Source of the DNA: Pardosa pseudoannulata
Taxonomy: Eukaryota > Arthropoda > Arachnida > Araneae > Lycosidae
Assembly: GCA_032207245.1 (NCBI GenBank)
Contig: CM063500.1
Location: 39,494,123 to 39,558,122, forward strand
Direction of reading: 5' to 3'
Length of the DNA stretch: 64,000 bases
The notes beneath the pieces are model-generated. The model had not been told where the DNA came from. It searched no databases and saw only the letters and a list, made by a program, of their open reading frames with translations. This document shows, in pieces, positions 54,701 through 62,627 of this stretch (its first letter is position 1; every line of letters starts with the position of its first letter). The translations under genes were made by a program, and so were the position numbers.

Positions 54701-57700
54701 GAAAACTTCCAAGAAAAAGCATCATATAGAAAAAGTTTAAGCAAAATAGCCAGAGATATTTGCTCTGAAGTAATTAACACACACAATTTCATTATAACAT
54801 AAGCACCCTGCACCCTGTCTAGAACAAGACTGAAAACATACATTAATCATCAGCATAATGTTAATGGTTCATTATTTTTGTATGAATTTTTAACAAAATC
54901 ATCTATAACATCATTAAAACCTAATTCTATTTTGTAATTTTTATATTTTGTCTAACCCATACAAAAATTGGGGTTTCAGATGAGAATTAAATATGATTAC
55001 TTAAGTGCATCAAAAATAAGGCCCAGTTCAAGGTAAGGACTCAACCACATGCAACCAAATACCCCACTGTGAACCAGGTCCTGATTACACAAATAATTTA
55101 ATATAGCTTGGATGTCAATAAATAATTGACAAGCTGACTGACACTATGGGTTTAAATATATATATATAAGATTTTTGTTACTTTTAAAGTCATTAACAAA
55201 TAATTTGAATAACATCAATCAAAATAAAAACATTCAATTTTATTTTATTTAGTTTAGATATTTTCATCAAATACATTTTCTTTAGAAAAAGAGTGGACTC
55301 CAACCCAAAGAATGAGAAAATATTTCCCAGAATTAAATTGCAACAATCTTAAGATATTAACTTCCAATTTAGAAGGAATAAAGACTACATTTAAAAATTC
55401 ATTGATGTTGATTTCCAACTTAAAAAAGAACTAACCATTCAAAGGACAAACTGCATCTAAACAGCTTCCCCTTTTCACCAGTTTGGCAGCAAAACTATCA
55501 TCATCATAGCCTCCAATTCCAGCCTGAAGTGCAAACCACAAGACAGTCTGACCATCAGCATTTTTAAGTTCAAGGTCCAAATGATGGTGTTTTAGCAAAA
55601 TTTCAAAAACAGGAGCATTTTGAGATGACACAGCACAATGTAAACATGTACTAAAAGAAAAAAAGCACACCAATGTAATTTTAAATATTATATAAATTTA
55701 ACAGCACAAAAGTTTTATTTTAAGAAATTTAATTTTAACATTAAAATAGTATTTTATTATGTACCAACGTATAAAAATTGATAAAGCTTTTAATGCAAAA
55801 GAATTTATCTCAAGATTAATTTATTTAAAACACAGCACTCAGAGCAGCCTTCAGTCTGGTAATTTAAGGTTTCCAAATAATAGGTTGTATTTCTTTCAAA
55901 ATTTAGTTTCTAGAACATATTGCACTAGTAATAACTTTTGGATCAATATGACTTAGACTATAAGGACTAATAAGGACACCTATATTCTAAACATTTCTCA
56001 ACAAATTCTGTTCTAATGGCTATTTTTTAAATTTTATTTTCCTATTATTATTTGCATTTGGACAATAATAAAACATGTGATTTGCAGATATGTTCTGAAC
56101 ATTTTATTTAATGTTACCAGTTTTTTCTATCAGCAATAACAAAGTTATTGATTTAAAAGCATTATCAACTTAAAAGCAGTACAGTCTAATAGCTTTTTAG
56201 ATTGATTTTTAAAAATTAACACAAAATAAACTTGGCAAGCAGGTTAGAAAAAAATAAGTAAGTTGAAGAACAAGTTTTTAAAAAAAAAATAAATATAATA
56301 CTGCATTAAATAACTTGCCAAAATATTTTTTGTGAAATAAAAATAAAAGCATTATGAATTCCCAAAGAAAAAAATAAGACAGCTAAATATGCTTAAACTT
56401 TTACAAAAATTACACCTTTATTTTTAACAAATAATTTAAAAGGTATAAATACTAAGCTTTACAACACTTTTTGACAAGGAATTTAAATAATTTTCAATTG
56501 GAAAAAAAAATTCCAAAATTTGATCTAAATTATTTTTATTGCTTTTCCCCGACTTTTAGAAAATATTTGAAAAATTCCCTGACATTTGAGTAATATTCTA
56601 TTTTTTCTCCGATTTTCACTAATTATTTTACAATTCCCTAACTTTTCTTTAATTATCAGGTTACTAGGAACCTTGCTGGGCTATAGTGGATATTCATAAA
56701 ATATTTTAATTCAAAAATATCTACTAAAATGTAAATTTGGTTCAAAGTTTTGTTTTTTTGACTCCTCTAAAAGTTCATCCATTCTCATTATAAACCTAAA
56801 AAGTACAGCAAGGTTAAAACGTGAATGGATAAGTAAAACTTTTAACAATACACAGAAAAAGTACTTACTTCCCATTAATATCTTGCATATCAGGATTTGC
56901 ACCATGCTCTAAAAGTTTTTCTGCTACTACTGCCATACCAGCTGCATATGAAGGATAATCTTTTGGACTGAAGCTAGCAACTAAATGTAATGGGGTACAT
57001 TTTTCTGAAGGTGTGGTCAGATTAGGAGAGGCATTATTTTCAATTAGAAATAAAGCTGAAAATTCATCTCCTAAAAATTTAAGAAATAGTTAAATATTAT
57101 TCTTAAAATATACAGCTTTTAATAAATTTTATAACACATTTAAATTTTAATATAACAGACATGCCAACATTCAGGCACTTGTGTCCAGAGCAACAGTGTG
57201 GTTTGAAATTTTAACATGCTAATTACAGATTATACATAAGTACATATCTTATTGCTTTCTAAATTCAAATTAAATTTAACAGGCTTACAACTGCTGAGGT
57301 ACTTTCAAAAAGGTGAAAAAAGTGACAAATAATACAGAATAAGTGACTAAAAAATGACTAAACATTGAAAAAAAGCAATTTTTTTTCTCCTCAATTACAG
57401 ATGCTATTAAGATTCTACTATTTATTTTGACTCTAATCAAATGATTCATACAAGACATGATTTTAGTGTCAAATGCAAAAAGGTTAAAAATTTTGTTTAA
57501 CACAACTCAACATTGCTTTTTATTCAAGAAAATCTATAAATTAGATTTGAATACATACAATACATTAATTTTATAATCACAATTTTCTCCATATATTAAT
57601 GATGTTTTGAAATATATACATAGCTAGATTAGAGTGTCTAAACAAAAATTGTGAAGAAAAAGAGAACTGTGTGCTTTGACGTAAATTACTTTAATGTATT

Positions 57701-60700
57701 AAATGTACATTTCAGTACAACTGTAGATTTCAGGAACTTCTTTACGACTTATTAAAATCACTAAATTCTTGAAACTATATGACTAATTACATTTTAATAA
57801 GAAAAATAAGATTAGAGCATCACATTTTTGGTCTTTTATTAAAATATTTTGTAATTAATTCAGATTTTCTTTTTTCAACAAGACTTTTGCTGTGATACAC
57901 CATGAAAAAAGAGACTAAAAGTGATCAATTGTAAAAAAAGTGACTAAAGGTGAGAAAAGTGTTGGAATTGCAAGCTTGATTTAAAATATTTACACAGTAG
58001 TAAATAGTAAAAGGTAAATTAAAATTTATGCATTTAAAAATTTATGAGTACCTTGAGCTTTAACAACTTATTTTTCAGAACAGTGTTTCTTGTACTAACA
58101 CTGACCCTGATTGAAATATTTAAATTTTTCTATCATCAGAGATTCTAGAGTTTTTCTTCTGAAATATGACCTAAATGCAGTTTGGTTTTTCCGCACAGTA
58201 TTGAAAAACTTTTAACATGCAGCATTACTGTGTGAAAAGAGTAATATTCAGAATTATTTTTTGCAAAACTTTATATTTAATTGCTGAATTGTAATCATTT
58301 AACTGTTCAAAAGTTTTGTTCTTTCCCAGAGCAATCTGAGGAGTTTCCGGAGTTATCAAATTTTATTATTTCTCTGGAGCAACTCCAGAGAATCTGTAGT
58401 AGTTGGCATGTCTGATATAATACAAGTAAAAAATAAGTGGATATCCATATCTGGCAGACAAAGAAGCTCTGGATATTCAATTTGCAGTATCCAGCAAAAT
58501 TACTGTCTGTTTCATCTCTAATTGTTAGTTTTCAAGATACAGCTCAGAAGATGAATAAATATGAAAAAGTAAAGTGTGATAATTTTTAGATGCTCAATTT
58601 TTTTAAAGCATAAGATACTACATATTAAAAGAAAAGAATCTTACTTCTATCAACAGCTTTATGTAATAATGTCCATCCTCTGTTATCAGTATGATTCACA
58701 TTAGCTTTATGACTAATAAGAGTTTTAGCAAGACTTTCTTGATTAGAGCTCAAAGCCAGGTCTAAAGGTATATCTCCACAGTCATCTAATTCATTGACTT
58801 TTGCACTAAGCTACAGACCAAAATAGTTATAATTAATTTTGTGGATGCAAAATATACTATAACAGTAACACATTGACTAATATAAGACAACTTACAATTT
58901 ATACATAATTATTTCAGTTAAATGTACCGATAAAACAGTGAAACAGTTAATGATCAAAGTATTTTTTTAGCAACAGAAATTCCACTTAATCTTCAACTAA
59001 TATCCATACTTCTTCATAGAAGAGTAAGAAAAATTTTTAGGAAAAATATATTCAGTGAACACTACACAAAAATATATGATACACATAACTTGTCTATCAT
59101 TTTGCAAAACCACAGTAGTGTAAGTGTTAAACTTGCATCTCAAAAAGAGGTAAAAAAACAACTTTTAATCAACAGTTAAAGGAATTAGTTTTTATTACAA
59201 GTCAAAAGGCCTTAAAATAAAGCTAGCATAGCTGCAACAATCTGTGGTAAAAGAAAAATAACAAGGTGAAGTACCATATATCATTATCTAATGTCCATGA
59301 TACAATCAAAGCCATGTTCTTAAACCCATTTCTAATTTGAAAAAAATTTCATATCACTAATCAAGTACATAAAAGTTGTACAATAGAAAAATTCTAAAAC
59401 CAAATTATAAAGTTCCAGTTTCTCAACAATATAGAATGCTTTAGAAGACAACTTATAATTTATACATACTTATTTGAGTTAAATGTCCCAATAAGACAGT
59501 GAAACAGTTAATGATCAAAGTATTTTTTAGCAACAGAAATTCCACTTAATTTTCAACTAACATCCATATTTCTTCATAAAAGAGTATGAAAAAAATTTTA
59601 GAAAAATATATTCAGTAAACACTACACAGAAATATATGGTAGACATAACTTGTCTATCATTTTGCAAAAGCACAGTAGAGTAAGTGTAAAAACTGGCATA
59701 TCAAAAGAGGGCAAAAAAAACTTTTAATCAACAGTTAAAGAAATAAATTTTTATTACAAGTCAAAAGACCTTAAAGTAAAGCTAGCATAGCTGCAACAAT
59801 CTGTGGTAAAAGAAACATAACAAAGAGAAGTGCCATGTACCATTATCCAATGTTCATTACAATCAAAGCCATGTTCTTAAACCAATTTCTAATTTTTAAA
59901 AAAATTTCATACCACTAATCATTACGATTGCATGTACATAAAAGTTGTACAAGAGAAAAATTCTAAAACCAAATTAATAAAGTTCCAGTTTCTCAACTAT
60001 ATAGAATGTCTTAGAATTATGCATCAAATTAAGGAAGATTTGATTAAAAACTAAGGCTCAAGAAACTTTTTTTAAATATTAATTTTTATGCAATGTTGTA
60101 CATTGACTTATTGTAAAAATTATAAATATGTTGCATAGCTTACTGACTGGAAAGAGATTTCTTGCTTTGGCACTTTAAAAGGAACAGTAATCCAATAAAA
60201 TTTCAATTTTTAAAAAATACTCTAAATGTATTAAAAGCTAATCCTAAATATATCTTTACAATCTAAATAAGCAAAATTGTCCCCAAAAGATGCCCTGGTA
60301 GTGACAATTATTACAATCATTTCGTTTCTAATGCCAAAATTATAAATAGGCTCTAACAATTTTTTTTATTTATTTTTAAGGCAAAAAAGGCAGTAAGTGG
60401 GCTTTATTAAGTAAACCAATCTACCTGAAAAGACCCACCCAAGTTTTTTTGGGCTGGTTCTACCTATGCAAACCCAGATTAATAAAATTCAGCATGTTAC
60501 ATGAAGATCAGTTACAGTAAAAATATTCTAATACTTAAATATTTTTTATATTATACCTCTGTTTGGTAATTAATAAGGAACAGAAAGACAACATCATCTC
60601 TTTTCACTCTGATGGCTGTATGGAGAGCATATTTGGTCTTGGCTTTGAACATCTTATACAGAAGTGGAGCACTCATATGAGCAAAATCATCACTTGTGAA

Positions 60701-62627
60701 ATCATTCTAGATGAATAGGGAAAACACAAAATAAGAGACACTTAAAAACATTTTACGTTTAGCAATAAAGAAACAATTTAAAACATTATTCTATTCAATC
60801 ACTTTCCAAATACTTTTCCTTTTATAAAAAATCAATATACAAAACATCAGCATCCATTTTCTTTTTAGCACTAAATTTATAGTGAAACCTCTCTAAAAAG
60901 ATCACTTACTCTGCTGCAAAAAAATTTATTTTTGAGAGGTAGTAATTGTGATAATTGGAAAAAATTTCATGTAAACAGATACTACAAAAAATAAATATTA
61001 TTAATATTTAAATAATAATTTGACCATTTTACTAAGGGACTATTTTACAACTGACACAGTTCATTTATTTTCCCTCCAAATTCAGTTCATTTATCTGTTC
61101 ATTATCCAAAGCACAGTTTGCTCTTAAGGAAACTGATTGGAAAATTGCTCAAGTTCAGTGTGTAGCTTAAAGTCTGCCTTTTTTCCTCTTCTAATTACAC
61201 AGACAATGAAGAGAATAGTGTGCATTTATTGATTATAAATGATGGGGCAGCATACCCCGAAGATGGAAATAATATCTAAGTATTTTGCCATTAGCTACTG
61301 TGTTCAGAGTCATTTTTCTGACAGTTAAAGAATTTATTAATATATTAAATTGCAAATTCATGCATTTATGAAAAATTGAATGATAGTTTGATAACTTTAT
61401 ATTCTTATGCTAGAGTTGCAGTTGTACTAATGTAGGGAGCACTTTATAGGTGGCTAGCATTGCTCCTTATGAGACAACAACACAAATTGCATCACAGCCT
61501 CAAATGGGAATCAAACATAAGCCCCCCAGATGGTAGCACACCATGCTAACTGCAACACAGACAGCAAATATATATATATATATATGCAATATACATAAAA
61601 ACATGCATACAGTGTAACTTTAGGCATAAAATACATTTCCAATGCAGCCTGTGGAGCCTTTTGGGCTGGGCTAGCTTCATCTACATCAAGGTTGGCAGAT
61701 AAGATGTTGTTAAAAAACAAATTGCAATTTTATTTAGAAAATTATTATGCTTTAAATTTAAAGTTAATATTTTGGAACTTAAAAATATGCAACTGATTTA
61801 TAAGGCATGGTTATTTTGAATCCTACAACTGATACAACAAAATATAAAAGTAAAAATGTTTAATGTTTGTTACATTTTCAGAAAAAAATAGAAAATCTTC
61901 ATTATAAAAATATTAAATTTGAACTATAAAACTATAAATATAGAAGAACAATTTTCACTTTAATACTTCAATTAAAATGTTTTTAACTTTTTAATAAGAA
62001 ATGTTTCTAACCATCTTATTGATGTCTACAGAGCTTTATCATGTTTGATACTTAAAACTGAGACAACTTAGATTTTTTGGTTTTGGAGTGCTACGGTCTA
62101 CTTTTTGCAACACGAGGGCTAATGAGACCAGGACCTACTGCTGAAAGCCAATTCTGAACGGCTACAAACATCCATGCCATAGTGGGATTTGAACTCATGA
62201 ATTCCGGTTCAAATGCCAGCACCCTAACCATTCGGCCATCGTTCGGCGACAACTTAGATATGTTTGGGTTTTTATATTTTTAAAGTTAAACTTAATAAAT
62301 TTTAAACCGGACAAAGTTTTTTTTAGCTGTAAAATAAGTTTTGTTTTCTTGTAAAGAGCCCTATATTTCCACCAATGTACGATCATCCATGCCAATAGTG
62401 GGATCCAAATACATATGTAATCAAAAAGGATGAATAATAGCTTTTTAAATGTTATTTATGACCCAAGGAAGAATAAAATAAAACATGGAAGAATATAAAT
62501 TACCCAATGAGTAGATATTAATTGTGAACAGTGATTTTTTAATGTAACAGCATCTATTTCATCTGCAGCTTGGTAGAACTTGACACAGTTTTGTACAGTG
62601 ACTGATGACAGTAAAGCATTTTCACAC
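31006..62627 (-). CDS. ANKFY1: ANKFY1 / Rabankyrin-5 orthologue (19 exons, 5' end outside window)
   Basis: In animals this family is an early-endosome and macropinosome protein: an effector of active Rab5 that binds PI3P through its FYVE finger. Joining the 19 minus-strand exons listed below gives 993 codons and a stop with no frame break; every junction has GT and AG and phases agree. Window-relative residues 1-91 are the post-BTB (BACK-like) region, about 92-920 are ankyrin repeats with many TPLH or ALHL cores, and 930-985 are the FYVE finger. The vertebrate protein is about 1170 residues, so roughly 170-180 N-terminal residues with the BTB domain lie past position 64000. Introns: 1797, 1746, 1574, 1218, 1018, 1803, 2230, 2545, 1074, 1360, 2395, 785, 2137, 117, 2840, 300, 842 and 2858 bp in transcript order. 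Family assignment is firm because order and sequence track the vertebrate protein throughout; exact borders are by eye, without transcripts. Confidence 0.95.
31136..33993 (-). other. ANKFY1: ANKFY1 intron between exons r and s
   Basis: 2858 bp, AT-rich. 32266-32475 is slightly GC-richer (TAGGGTACAGTGGTCACAG) and could be an old repeat. No exon-like segment found. Confidence 0.6.
33994..34084 (-). CDS. ANKFY1: ANKFY1 exon r (first half of FYVE finger)
   Basis: Residues 921-951. Acceptor TTATAG, donor GTAATA. Contains PPWCEGETCMECGSKFG, with zinc ligands C935 and C938, and TRKHHC, the first part of the PI3P-binding basic motif. The codon for C951 is split across the 2858-bp intron. Confidence 0.96.
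34169..34254. repeat. (AT)n microsatellite in intron q-r
   Basis: Uninterrupted AT dinucleotides. Confidence 0.96.
34610..34800 (-). mobile_element. Possible second SINE family
   Basis: Reverse complement reads AACAGGTCCAAGGTTTGATCC, a B-box-like motif, in a mixed-composition block inside an AT-rich intron. Single copy in the window, boundaries uncertain. Confidence 0.4.
34927..35073 (-). CDS. ANKFY1: ANKFY1 exon q (last ankyrin repeats)
   Basis: Residues 872-921. Acceptor TTTTAG, donor GTAAGG. LLLAYINGNGNLCRALVR, then IFNTQVATTQLLRRLL leading into the FYVE domain. Confidence 0.95.
35374..35498 (-). CDS. ANKFY1: ANKFY1 exon p (ankyrin repeat)
   Basis: Residues 830-872. Acceptor TTATAG, donor GTAAGT. 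GQNPLHVLAQYGKENAAAI matches a highly conserved segment, followed by FLECMPKYPIDLPDAEGN. Confidence 0.95.
35820..36125 (-). mobile_element. Possible third tRNA-derived SINE family
   Basis: Reverse complement begins GTAGTTCAGTTGGCAAAGAC (A-box-like) and has GAGGGTTAAAGTTTGAGGC 32 bases later (B-box-like), then a mixed-composition body. In intron o-p. Only one copy seen. Confidence 0.45.
37045..37840 (-). pseudogene. Non-LTR retrotransposon RNase H and C-terminal fragment
   Basis: The 164-codon frame at 37045-37539 has WVAGHCGIFGNGIVDDLAKHG, the C-terminal RNase H motif, then a tail with LTGHCCLKRHL and a C..HILC-type zinc knuckle (HLLHILCDCEYY), as in jockey/R1-like elements. Upstream (37540-37840), in shifted frames, VIFIDGFKTSSG, an AEITAILACV-like stretch and FFDSQATLLAL supply the DG, E and D parts of RNase H. 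Frameshifts show it is dead. It sits in intron o-p, in the same sense as the gene. Confidence 0.75.
37902..38301. mobile_element. hAT-family MITE with 8-bp target duplication and internal hairpin
   Basis: 400 bp. Ends CAGTGCTCCC and (reverse complement) CAGTGGTCCC; flanks CTCTAAAT (37894-37901) and CTTTAAAT (38302-38309), 7 of 8 matching. A perfect 15-bp inverted repeat (37945-37959 and 37967-37981, CTGCAGAGGTCCACA) lies near one end. In intron o-p, close to exon o. Confidence 0.8.
38339..38429 (-). CDS. ANKFY1: ANKFY1 exon o (ankyrin repeat)
   Basis: Residues 800-830, 91 bp. Acceptor TTTCAG, donor GTAAAG. Core ALHIACQKGNLASCRVLL. A 400-bp hAT element (37902-38301) begins 37 bp downstream of the donor side. 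Confidence 0.95.
38547..38694 (-). CDS. ANKFY1: ANKFY1 exon n (ankyrin repeat)
   Basis: Residues 751-800. Acceptor TTTAAG, donor GTAATT. LLAGAQVN continues the repeat begun in exon m; core TALHIAAAHDHSTLCLVLLE. The next intron is only 117 bp. Confidence 0.95.
38820..38863. repeat. (TA)n microsatellite
   Basis: Uninterrupted dinucleotides in intron m-n. Confidence 0.95.
38945..39100 (-). mobile_element. tRNA-derived SINE, degenerate
   Basis: Contains the family marker GCTTAAAGCCAATTCTGAAT and a worn B box (ATAATTTGAACCAACAGACT). Minus-strand copy. Confidence 0.65.
39315..39450 (-). mobile_element. tRNA-derived SINE, partial
   Basis: GGAGCACTATGATTAACATT, GCTAATGAGACTGGGAT and CAGTGGGATCTGATCCCAC match the SINE body and B-box region; the A-box side is lost. 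Confidence 0.7.
40025..40370 (-). mobile_element. tRNA-derived SINE interrupted by another copy
   Basis: Minus-strand copy: body and B box 40025-40139 (GGCTAATGAGTTTGGGAC, TATTCAAACCAATGAACTCC), then a plus-strand SINE insertion, then the A-box remnant ACTACCCATTTGGCCATC at about 40345-40365. The split falls at the duplicated CCAGTACTGAAGA. Confidence 0.8.
40153..40325 (+). mobile_element. Full-length tRNA-derived SINE with 13-bp target duplication
   Basis: 173 bp flanked by CCAGTACTGAAGA at 40140-40152 and 40326-40338. tRNA-like head: A box near GGCCGATTGGTTAGGG, B box GGGTTCGAATCCC. Body: AGCTTTAAGCAGTAGGTCCC and TAGTGCTCCAAAACC, ending in an A-rich CAAAACCAAA tail. Confidence 0.88.
40832..41008 (-). 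CDS. ANKFY1: ANKFY1 exon m (ankyrin repeats)
   Basis: Residues 692-750, 177 bp, phase 0 at both ends. Acceptor TTGTAG, donor GTAAGT. DNKGRNFLHLAIQKKDIE and TPLHLAVEAGAEIIVRNL are almost identical to the vertebrate protein. Confidence 0.96.
41168..41428. mobile_element. Possible hAT-like MITE
   Basis: Starts CAGGGATCCCCAAACTG and contains GCAAGCTACTAGTC and GGTAGATTGC, reminiscent of common hAT MITEs; right end near GCAATGTTCTG. Flanks CTTTAAAG and CTCTAAAT match 6 of 8. Boundaries uncertain. Intron l-m. Confidence 0.4.
41794..41994 (-). CDS. ANKFY1: ANKFY1 exon l (ankyrin repeats)
   Basis: Residues 625-691, 201 bp, phase 0 at both ends. Acceptor TTGTAG, donor GTTAGT. Cores TPLHTAIANQNSVIIRLLL and RDKQGYTPFAAAMIVKNNKA. 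Symmetric phase means skipping would keep the frame. Confidence 0.95.
42110..42480. repeat. Unclassified GC-richer block in intron k-l
   Basis: Mixed composition within an AT-rich intron (for example CCACAGGTCCGTCATGG and GTGTCCCTGGGGACAG). It looks like an interspersed repeat, with no second copy here. A 102-codon frame across it has no recognised domain. Confidence 0.35.
42605..42760 (-). mobile_element. tRNA-derived SINE, degenerate
   Basis: TACAAAGGCTAATGAGATTGG, CAGCCAATTGAGAATG and CCTACCATTTGGCAATCC correspond to body and A-box regions of the family. Minus-strand copy. Confidence 0.65.
43396..43420. repeat. Poly(A) run, 25 bases
   Basis: Homopolymer in intron k-l; could be a retroposon tail, though no body was identified on either side. 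Confidence 0.9.
44390..44546 (-). CDS. ANKFY1: ANKFY1 exon k (ankyrin repeat with acidic linker)
   Basis: Residues 572-624, ends in phase 0. Acceptor TGTTAG, donor GTAATT. Begins with SGCDMDSPRRPSPEGKGEEE, a charged linker conserved in this family, then ALHLSCAWGLEQVVQTLIEH. Confidence 0.94.
45359..45619 (+). pseudogene. Non-LTR reverse transcriptase fragment (RTE-like)
   Basis: 87-codon open stretch with PIYKKGDKLDCKNYRGITLL and GFQKSRSTVNHI, the conserved fingers/palm entry of non-LTR reverse transcriptases. It ends before the catalytic YxDD motif and lacks endonuclease, so it is a dead 5'-truncated fragment. In intron j-k, opposite to the gene. A 31-base poly(T) follows at 45681-45711. 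Confidence 0.75.
45681..45711. repeat. Poly(T) run, 31 bases
   Basis: Homopolymer after a short (CT)n. On the minus strand it would be a poly(A) tail. It does not belong to the plus-strand RT fragment next to it. Confidence 0.9.
45907..46025 (-). CDS. ANKFY1: ANKFY1 exon j (diverged ankyrin unit)
   Basis: Residues 533-572. Acceptor TTTTAG, donor GTAAGT. The segment GCDTNCWSEGPGGCYQTLLH, with its CW.EGPGG loop, is a family-specific signature; LHRALDENNESVACFLIR follows. Confidence 0.95.
47100..47268 (-). CDS. ANKFY1: ANKFY1 exon i (ankyrin repeats)
   Basis: Residues 476-532, ends in phase 0. Acceptor CTTTAG, donor GTAATA. Cores SPLQLAVKRH, LCNAGADVNALDEKGDSALW and LALESGQEDVASIL. Confidence 0.94.
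47924..48085 (+). mobile_element. Truncated copy of the 27556-28347 element
   Basis: Starts with the same CAGGGTATCTGCCAA after TA and follows the other copy through GTATATATGAATAAAA and GCTTTTAGAGAAATTACA, then diverges. Right end not found. Intron h-i. Confidence 0.85.
48250..48440 (-). mobile_element. Diverged copy of the piggyBac MITE
   Basis: Reverse complement matches 4960-5120: shared CTCGTATATGCAA, GCGATTTCACT, GTCGCCTCCAC, ATCTCCGGTTGATATTGAGA and GAACGTTTTATTTTAA. The TTAA ends are not clean here. Confidence 0.8.
48441..49140. other. Intronic block of mixed composition, unclassified
   Basis: 48520-48780 has G- and C-runs and CCCGGGTTTT; 48840-49075 contains a 76-codon frame without a recognised domain. 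Probably repeat-derived. Intron h-i. Confidence 0.3.
49814..50066 (-). CDS. ANKFY1: ANKFY1 exon h (ankyrin repeats), largest coding exon
   Basis: Residues 392-476, 253 bp. Acceptor GACTAG, donor GTAAGT. Cores QTPLSLALELNLFNVARKLL and TLLHQSIMNQNKDAALFLL. A hAT remnant lies only 71 bp upstream in the intron (50138-50906), close to the polypyrimidine/branch region. Confidence 0.94.
50138..50906 (+). mobile_element. hAT element with transposase C-terminal remnant
   Basis: 769 bp. Ends TAGGGTTGG and (reverse complement) CAGGGTTGG, each followed by T-rich AAATCAGATTTAAATC-type sequence. Flanks ACTAGAAT and ACTACAAC match 6 of 8. The frame at 50380-50571 has ASCAGMQRQFSSFGIVHSTL and LGVEKAPKLVFLLKQLN, the hAT C-terminal dimerisation region, with nothing of the catalytic core. 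Confidence 0.75.
52297..52516 (-). CDS. ANKFY1: ANKFY1 exon g (ankyrin repeats)
   Basis: Residues 319-392. Acceptor TTTTAG, donor GTAAGA. Two ankyrin units (EAPLHVSCSNGL and QTPLHLAILGQHEE) are separated by an acidic, low-complexity linker (FEEEEVV), in the same place as a variable linker in vertebrates. Confidence 0.94.
53340..53860 (+). repeat. Unclassified intronic repeat, copy 1
   Basis: Shares TCTTGCTTTGGCA, GGAA(T/C)AGTAATCCAA, GCAAAATTGTC and a closing CACCTGAAAA...CCCA palindromic block with 60150-60470. In intron f-g. Type unknown. Confidence 0.65.
54320..54417 (-). CDS. ANKFY1: ANKFY1 exon f (ankyrin repeat)
   Basis: Residues 286-318, 98 bp, ends in phase 0. Acceptor GAACAG, donor GTTAGT. 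Core DTLLHLACRACNEEAGIFL followed by VHGAKANLTNN. Confidence 0.93.
55436..55650 (-). CDS. ANKFY1: ANKFY1 exon e (ankyrin repeats, shortened loop)
   Basis: Residues 214-286. Acceptor TTTTAG, donor GTTAGT. TCLHCAVSSQNAPVFEILL and TVLWFALQAG are ankyrin cores. The linker before DDSFAAKLVKRGS is only a few residues (GIGGYDD). The vertebrate protein, as I remember it, has a longer insert here with an NPF motif that binds EHD proteins; no NPF is present in this exon. Confidence 0.93.
56869..57070 (-). CDS. ANKFY1: ANKFY1 exon d (ankyrin repeats)
   Basis: Residues 147-214, both end codons split. Acceptor TTTTAG, donor GTAAGT. Contains TPLHLVAS and LLEHGANPDMQDING, a textbook ankyrin helix-loop. Confidence 0.94.
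58645..58810 (-). CDS. ANKFY1: ANKFY1 exon c (ankyrin repeats)
   Basis: Residues 92-147 (last codon split after one base). Acceptor CTGTAG, donor GTAAGA. Ankyrin cores GDIPLDLALSSNQESLAKTL and GWTLLHKAVDR are visible. Confidence 0.93.
58886..60016. repeat. Tandem duplication, ~561-bp unit, in intron b-c
   Basis: Copies start at 58886 and 59447. Long shared stretches include CAGTGAAACAGTTAATGATC, AACTTGTCTATCATTTTGC and AGCTGCAACAATCTGTGGTA. Divergence of several percent with small indels. Non-coding. Confidence 0.92.
60150..60470 (+). repeat. Unclassified intronic repeat, copy 2
   Basis: Shorter, diverged partner of 53340-53860 ending in ACCTGAAAAGACCCACCCAAG; in intron b-c. Confidence 0.6.
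60557..60706 (-). CDS. ANKFY1: ANKFY1 exon b
   Basis: Residues 42-91, 150 bp, phase 0 at both ends. Acceptor ATCTAG, donor GTATAA (weaker than the others). Carries the MSAPLLYKMFKAK segment and the first ankyrin-like unit (AIRVKRDDVVFLFLIN). Confidence 0.93.
61440..61570 (-). mobile_element. Possible tRNA-related SINE, separate family
   Basis: Reverse complement has GCAGTTAGCATGGTGTGCTA and, 20-odd bases later, ATGTTTGATTCCCATTTGAG, like A and B boxes. Followed by a short (TA)n on one side. Single copy in the window. Confidence 0.45.
62074..62247 (-). mobile_element. Full-length tRNA-derived SINE with 12-bp target duplication
   Basis: 174 bp flanked by GACAACTTAGAT at 62062-62073 and 62248-62259. 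On the minus strand: A box GATGGCCGAATGGTTAGGG, B box GAGTTCAAATCCC, body GGCTTTCAGCAGTAGGTCC and CATTAGCCCTCGTG, ending CACTCCAAAACCAAAAAA. The best reference copy in the window, in intron a-b. Confidence 0.9.
62504..62627 (-). CDS. ANKFY1: ANKFY1 exon a (post-BTB region), first exon in window
   Basis: Encodes residues 1-41 after one leading base. Acceptor TTTTAG, donor GTAATT. The segment FYQAADEIDAVTLKNHC matches the helical region after the BTB domain in Rabankyrin-5. It starts in phase 2, so an upstream exon ending with two bases of a codon is required; I did not find it before 64000. Confidence 0.93.
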
